A stretch of DNA of 9,370 nt. It comes from Candidatus Rhabdochlamydia sp. (GTDB lineage Bacteria; Chlamydiota; Chlamydiia; Chlamydiales; Rhabdochlamydiaceae). The notes under the pieces were generated by a model. That model was not told where the DNA came from. It worked only from the letters and a program-made list of their open reading frames with translations, and searched no databases. The first letter of the stretch is position 1. Each line of letters opens with the position of its first letter. Below, one piece after another: positions 5,641-9,370 of this stretch. A program made the position numbers and the translations under genes. The stretch covers positions 1-9,370 of the forward strand of contig JASHWM010000225.1 in assembly GCA_030044075.1 (NCBI GenBank). Direction: 5' to 3'.

Positions 5641-7262
5641 ACCCACTTTTGTACGATGGGGAACCTCCTCCCCACTCGAAAAGCTTTTCTGCTGATCCGC
5701 AATCCTGGAGGAGACTGCCTTCTTTTGTATTCTGCCAAATGGATCATCCTGATAATTTTGTGCACGACCTCAGCTGGGACCTTGTATTTTTCAATGATCT
5801 CATCTGGCGATAGAAAATCTTCAATATAAGCTTGCAAGACAACATCGACAAGAGCGTAATCAGGGAGCGTATCGGTATCTTTCTGGCCATGCCTTAACTC
5901 TGCCGAGGGAGCTTTTTCTATCGTGGACCTGGGGATGATCTCCTTGTCTTTGTTGATCCAGTTGGCAAGGCCATAGACCTGTGTTTTTAAGACGTCCGCG
6001 ATCACGCTGAGACCACCGCACATATCGCCATATAACGTGCAATAGCCAAGGGCAAGCTCGCTTTTGTTCCCGGTGCTCACAACAAGATAGCCAAGCTTGT
6101 TGGAAAGCGCCATGAGGACCATGCCCCGAATGCGGGCCTGGATGTTTTCTTCCGTGACATCCGGCGCCCTTTTTTCAAAGCAAGGCTCAAGAAGGTTTAA
6201 AAAACTTTCAAAGGGCCCTTCTATGGAGATCTCTTTCATGGGGATCTGTAGGTTTTTGCAAAGGAGCGCCGCGTCCGTTTTGCTCCCCTCTGAAGAAAAG
6301 CGCGAGGGCATGCTGACAGCTAGAATATTCTCTTTGCCAAGGGCTTCTTTAGCAATGCATGCGACAAGGGCTGAATCGATCCCCCCTGAAAGACCAAGGC
6401 ACGCTTTTGTAAATCCCTGTTTGTGAAAGTAATCTCGCACACCAAGGACAAGGGCGCGGTAGAGATCGCCCCAATGGTCATTGGGAAGGGATGCTTTTTC
6501 CTCTTGGTCATCGACCCAAAGCACATCCACTTCAAACCCTTTGGCGAGCCTGGAAAGGTTTCCTGGGGGAGTGACGTACATGCTGTACCCATCGAAGATG
6601 AGCTGGTCGTTCGCGCCGACCTGGCAACAAAGGAGCACTGGACATTTGAGGGTCTTTGCAGCTTTTGCGCATACGTTGAAACGCTGCTCGGGTTTTTGGA
6701 AATGATAGGGAGACGACGAGATGTTGATCACAAGGTCTGGCTTTTTATCGATCAGTTCATTGATCGGATCGCAAGGGTACCTCGTCCAGCCCACATAACC
6801 GGCATGCTGCCACATATCTTCGCAGATGAGCACAGCGACCTTCTTCCCGAAAAATTCCCACGTTTGAAGAGATTTCCCCATCTCAAAATAACGCCTTTCA
6901 TCAAACACATCGTAAGTAGGAAGAAGCCATTTGTCATGAAAGCCGAGGAGTTTTTGGTCCTGGATGATCGCGGCGCTGTTGTAGATCGGTTTTTCTCCGT
7001 CAGAAAGGTTCTTTCTCACTGTGCCGACAATGACGACAATCCCTTGAGATGCCTGCACAATCTTGTCGAGGTAGGAAGGAATTGCATCAATGAATTCCTG
7101 GTGGAGCAGGAGGTCCTCTGGCGGATACCCGCAAAGGGCAAGCTCTGGAAAAACAACCATGTCCGCGCTGCCTTTCACCTGTTTGATCACAGCAATAATT
7201 TTTTCACAGTTTCCCTTGAGATCGCCAATGATCGGATTAATTTGGGCAGAAGCAATACGCAT
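5637..7262 (-). CDS. nadE: Glutamine-dependent NAD(+) synthetase
   Basis: Catalyses the last step of NAD synthesis: deamido-NAD, ATP and glutamine give NAD. The 541 residues show an N-terminal nitrilase-type glutaminase domain with the triad Glu40 (VVFPEL), Lys111 (HDKWLLP) and Cys147 (LICEDMW). A C-terminal synthetase domain follows, with the ATP-pyrophosphatase loop SGGIDS at 292-297 and the conserved STGNKSELALGY segment. Length is typical for the two-domain type, so ammonia comes from glutamine within the same chain. The start ATG at 7262-7260 matches the usual MRIA-QINP opening. Its ribosome site is poor: AAAGGA at 7283-7278 lies about 15 bases upstream, with an out-of-frame ATG between. 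Chlamydia trachomatis is thought to import NAD from the host, so a synthetase suggests wider metabolic ability. It converges on the efp operon with overlapping stops. Confidence 0.96.
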   Translation of the reverse strand: MRIASAQINPIIGDLKGNCEKIIAVIKQVKGSADMVVFPELALCGYPPEDLLLHQEFIDAIPSYLDKIVQASQGIVVIVGTVRKNLSDGEKPIYNSAAIIQDQKLLGFHDKWLLPTYDVFDERRYFEMGKSLQTWEFFGKKVAVLICEDMWQHAGYVGWTRYPCDPINELIDKKPDLVINISSSPYHFQKPEQRFNVCAKAAKTLKCPVLLCCQVGANDQLIFDGYSMYVTPPGNLSRLAKGFEVDVLWVDDQEEKASLPNDHWGDLYRALVLGVRDYFHKQGFTKACLGLSGGIDSALVACIAKEALGKENILAVSMPSRFSSEGSKTDAALLCKNLQIPMKEISIEGPFESFLNLLEPCFEKRAPDVTEENIQARIRGMVLMALSNKLGYLVVSTGNKSELALGYCTLYGDMCGGLSVIADVLKTQVYGLANWINKDKEIIPRSTIEKAPSAELRHGQKDTDTLPDYALVDVVLQAYIEDFLSPDEIIEKYKVPAEVVHKIIRMIHLAEYKRRQSPPGLRISRKAFRVGRRFPIVQKWV

Positions 7263-7285
7263 AAAGACCCGTCATTTTTCCTTTG

Positions 7286-7314
7286 ATTTTTGCTCAGGAC
7301 CCTCCCAAAGTCAA
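7286..7314 (-). promoter_or_regulatory. Candidate promoter for nadE
   Basis: On the minus strand TTGACT (7314-7309) matches five of six -35 consensus bases. A 17-base spacer separates it from AAAAAT (7291-7286), which matches four of six -10 bases. Transcription would begin near 7280, leaving a leader of under 20 bases before the nadE ATG. The fit is reasonable for a vegetative sigma factor but is untested, and AT-rich DNA gives such matches by chance. Confidence 0.35.
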
Positions 7315-7327
7315 CGATTAAAATTCT

Positions 7328-7356
7328 CCTGGGGGCCGTCCCGGGCATCTTTTTTG
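7328..7356 (+). terminator. Terminator-like hairpin on the plus strand upstream of the symporter
   Basis: CCTGGG (7328-7333) and CCCGGG (7340-7345) can form a six-pair stem, with one G-T wobble, around a six-base loop. After a short CATC, six T follow at 7350-7355. This is the shape of an intrinsic terminator read on the plus strand. No plus-strand gene ends nearby; the closest upstream plus-strand stop is at 5640. It may stop transcripts running through nadE in antisense from the efp operon. On the minus strand the hairpin has no T-run after it. Confidence 0.4.
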
Positions 7357-7490
7357 TAAAATCAGTTAATTTACTTTTTCAATAAATAAACAATGAATAA
7401 AACCCATTAAATCTTTTTATTATTTCTAAAATCAAAATAAAAAAACAAATCACTCGATCACGAATGGTTTTCTTTATTATTGTTTTTATC
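7357..7490. other. AT-rich spacer between nadE and the symporter
   Basis: This part of the 297-base divergent region is strongly AT-rich with many A and T runs and has no open frame worth calling. I see no RNA gene, riboswitch or clear repeat in it. It may act as an UP-element-like or bent-DNA region for the flanking promoters, but that is only inference. Confidence 0.3.
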
Positions 7491-7530
7491 TTGACTTCTA
7501 ATACTTTAGAACGCTATCACATTATCACAT
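7491..7530 (+). promoter_or_regulatory. Candidate promoter with tandem TATCACAT repeat upstream of the symporter
   Basis: TTGACT at 7491-7496 and TATCAC at 7515-7520 form a -35/-10 pair with an 18-base spacer. The octamer TATCACAT occurs twice in direct tandem at 7515-7522 and 7523-7530, so the -10 region is duplicated. It lies about 30-45 bases before the ATG at 7560. The ribosome site there is weak (AAAGAA around 7549-7554). Confidence 0.4.
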
Positions 7531-7559
7531 TTTTCATTTCAAAAACGTAAAGAACTTTT

Positions 7560-8957
7560 ATGAAGCAGCAACGTGAACATTGGGGCTCTCGCATAGGATT
7601 TATCTTGGCAGCAGCCGGATCCGCGATAGGCCTTGGAAGCTTGTGGCGTTTTCCCTATTTGGCAGGTGAAAACGGAGGTGGGGCATTTGTCTTACTGTAT
7701 GTCATTTTTACATTCCTGATCGCCCTTCCTGTTTTTATTGCAGAACTCGTCATTGGCCGCAATACCCAGCGCAGCGCGGTCTCTGCTTTCTCAGAACTGA
7801 GCAACCACTCGATGCATTGGAAACTTCTTGGATGGCTCAACGTGCTCACCACATTTTTGATCCTGTCCTATTACTGTGTTGTTTCTGGTTGGTGCGTGAA
7901 CTATTCCCTCATGTCGATCAACCATTTCACTCGCGGCAGGACCCCTGACCAGATCCGCGAAATTTTTGATAAGCTCTACATCTCTGCCGACATCAACCTG
8001 TTCTGGCTGTTTATATTTATTCTGCTCAACGTTGGTGTGGTCTTAGGCGGAATTCGAAAAGGGATCGAGTATTGGAGCCGCAAGCTGATGCCTGCCCTTT
8101 TTGTGATCCTGATCGGACTGTTTTTCATGAGCATGACGATGAGCGGGTTTGGGGATGCCTTCAAATTCCTGTTCTCACCGAATTTTGCAAGTCTAAAGCC
8201 CTCCAGCATCCTCGATGCATTGGGCATGGCCTTTTTCACATCGAGCGTCGGCCTTGGAATCATCTTGACATATGGAAGCTATATGAAGCAGTCGGAGGAC
8301 ATTCCCAAAACAGGAATGATCGTCAGCTGCATGACCCTTTTTGTGTCGCTCTTCGGAGCATTGATGATATTCCCCATCATCTTTACTTTTGGCATGCCTC
8401 CTGAGGCAGGCCCCGGCCTTGTCTTTAAGACGCTGCCCGTACTTTTTAATAAAATGCCTGGGACCCTTGTAGTCTCAACGGTATTTTTCATCCTCCTTCT
8501 GTTTACAGCTCTTACTTCAACGATCTCTTTATTTGAGGTTGTGATCGCCAACCTGATGGAGCTCTTTTCCTGGTCTCGCCTAAAAGCAGTGCTTTTTGCA
8601 GCAAGCGGCGTATTTATTTTCGGGATCCCGAGCGCTATTTCAGGATCAGGCGCAATGTTCAAGAACTGGGCGGCCCTTTATGGGAAGGACTACTTTGACA
8701 CGATCAACTATGTCACAGGAAGCTGGATGCTACCGCTCGCTGCTTTCTTTACGACCCTGTTTGTCGGTTGGTTCCTCGATAAAAAGATCTCTTCCGATGA
8801 GTTTTTGAAGGGGACCACTTTCGGGAAGCTGCTCCATATATGGTTTTTCCTTATCAAGTGGCTGGCCCCTATTGCGATCTTACTTGTGATCCTTCAAGAG
8901 AGCGGCATCATTGATGCCAACCTCATCGTCCAGTATTGTCATTTTGGCTGTGAATAA
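7560..8957 (+). CDS. Sodium-dependent amino-acid symporter, NSS/SNF family
   Basis: An inner-membrane transporter of the neurotransmitter:sodium symporter family (LeuT fold) that would use the sodium gradient to take up an amino acid; the substrate cannot be told. The 465 residues are short for the family and close to bacterial 11-helix members; LeuT has about 513. Helix 1 carries [19 protein letters not shown], in the same numbering as LeuT. Helix 6 has FFTSSVGLG (Thr227), and helix 8 has TALTST (Thr319 and Ser320, the Na2-site ligands). Two Na1-site side-chain ligands differ from LeuT: Asn27 is Ser27, and the Asn/Asp of helix 7 appears to be Thr259. C. trachomatis has one such transporter (CT231, from memory). 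The gene is followed after 11 bases by htpG, so the two may share a transcript. Confidence 0.93.
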   Translation: MKQQREHWGSRIGFILAAAGSAIGLGSLWRFPYLAGENGGGAFVLLYVIFTFLIALPVFIAELVIGRNTQRSAVSAFSELSNHSMHWKLLGWLNVLTTFLILSYYCVVSGWCVNYSLMSINHFTRGRTPDQIREIFDKLYISADINLFWLFIFILLNVGVVLGGIRKGIEYWSRKLMPALFVILIGLFFMSMTMSGFGDAFKFLFSPNFASLKPSSILDALGMAFFTSSVGLGIILTYGSYMKQSEDIPKTGMIVSCMTLFVSLFGALMIFPIIFTFGMPPEAGPGLVFKTLPVLFNKMPGTLVVSTVFFILLLFTALTSTISLFEVVIANLMELFSWSRLKAVLFAASGVFIFGIPSAISGSGAMFKNWAALYGKDYFDTINYVTGSWMLPLAAFFTTLFVGWFLDKKISSDEFLKGTTFGKLLHIWFFLIKWLAPIAILLVILQESGIIDANLIVQYCHFGCE

Positions 8958-8968
8958 GGAGAATAGCT

Positions 8969-9370
8969 ATGGTACAGGGAACATTAAAGATTCATACAGA
9001 GAACCTTCTTCCGATCATCAAAAAGTGGCTTTATTCCGACAAGGAGATCTTTCTTCGGGAGCTTGTCTCCAATGCCTGCGATGCGATCTATAAAACAAAG
9101 GTCTTAAGCGACCACAAAGAGGTGGAGCTCCAGGGAGATGATTTCAGGATCGATGTCGACATCGATCCTGAAAAAAGAATGCTGACCATTTCTGATACGG
9201 GCATCGGCATGAGCTTAGAAGAAGTGGAAAAATATATTGCGCAAGTCGCTTTTTCAGGCGCTGAGGAATTTCTTGGCAAGTACACATCTGAGAAAGAAGG
9301 CGACCAGATCATTGGCCATTTCGGCCTTGGCTTTTATTCAGCCTACATGGTCTCTAAGACTGTCACCATT
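8969..9370 (+). CDS. htpG: Chaperone protein HtpG (Hsp90), N-terminal part; 3' end beyond window
   Basis: Bacterial Hsp90 is a cytosolic ATP-dependent chaperone acting as a dimer on late folding clients. The 134 codons present cover most of the N-terminal GHKL ATPase domain: [18 protein letters not shown] with Glu31, Asn35 and Asp38 (20s-30s), ISDTGIGM with Asp76 (74-81), and the lid motif GHFGLGF at 116-122. All the ATP-binding residues expected in this region are present. The start ATG 8969 has a strong AAGGAG at 8956-8961, which overlaps the stop codon of the symporter gene, so a shared transcript is likely. The frame is open to the right edge. Confidence 0.96.
   Translation, partial: MVQGTLKIHTENLLPIIKKWLYSDKEIFLRELVSNACDAIYKTKVLSDHKEVELQGDDFRIDVDIDPEKRMLTISDTGIGMSLEEVEKYIAQVAFSGAEEFLGKYTSEKEGDQIIGHFGLGFYSAYMVSKTVTI

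Noticed and set aside
6423..7286. A 287-codon open frame on the plus strand opposite nadE, ending near the terminator-like hairpin.
   Set aside because: The opposite strand is a clear nadE with catalytic triad and SGGIDS loop. The antisense product shows no recognisable motif or good ribosome site, so it is best explained as a codon-bias shadow despite the suggestive hairpin.
8969..9370. The [12 protein letters not shown] segment of HtpG as an unusual change from the IAKSGT form of E. coli.
   Set aside because: The AFSGAEEF form is common in HtpG of several bacterial groups, so it is lineage variation and not a novelty.

Overview
The window looks like a piece of the chromosome of a chlamydia outside the family Chlamydiaceae (an environmental chlamydia, possibly Waddlia- or Parachlamydia-like; the genus is a guess). 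The reasons are: a compact AMP nucleosidase gene close to an elongation factor P gene, which I recall as neighbours in Chlamydia trachomatis (CT751/CT752); two genes with the twin-hydrophobic-segment layout of inclusion membrane (Inc) proteins; and a bacterial SNF-type sodium symporter as found in chlamydiae. No rRNA, tRNA, CRISPR array, insertion sequence or phage gene is visible.

Layout. 1-111: the last 36 codons of an unidentified plus-strand gene. 120-920 (minus): amn, AMP nucleosidase, converging on that gene with only 8 bases between stops. 921-1074: divergent, AT-rich control region. 1075-3857 (plus): two large coiled-coil Inc-like genes joined by an ATGA stop/start overlap. 3964-5640 (plus): efp, epmA and a 55-codon unknown gene, tightly packed with overlaps, forming an EF-P and EF-P-modification operon. 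5637-7262 (minus): glutamine-dependent NAD synthetase nadE, whose stop codon shares the palindrome CTAG with the stop of the small gene. 7263-7559: a divergent intergenic region with candidate promoters for both neighbours and a terminator-like hairpin on the plus strand. 7560-8957 (plus): a sodium:amino-acid symporter of the NSS family. 8969-9370 (plus): the start of htpG (Hsp90), cut by the window edge.

How it works together. Most of the window is core metabolism and translation: AMP salvage or breakdown, beta-lysylated EF-P for polyproline translation, NAD synthesis, amino-acid uptake and a chaperone. The accessory part is the coiled-coil gene pair lying between amn and efp. Its architecture (short hydrophilic N-terminus, two adjacent membrane segments, about 350 residues of coiled coil) predicts proteins placed in the inclusion membrane with the coil facing the host cytosol. 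The second protein ends in a TQT motif resembling the binding motif of the dynein light chain LC8, and the first has in-register internal repeats. These are the most interesting signals here, but both roles are inference from sequence.
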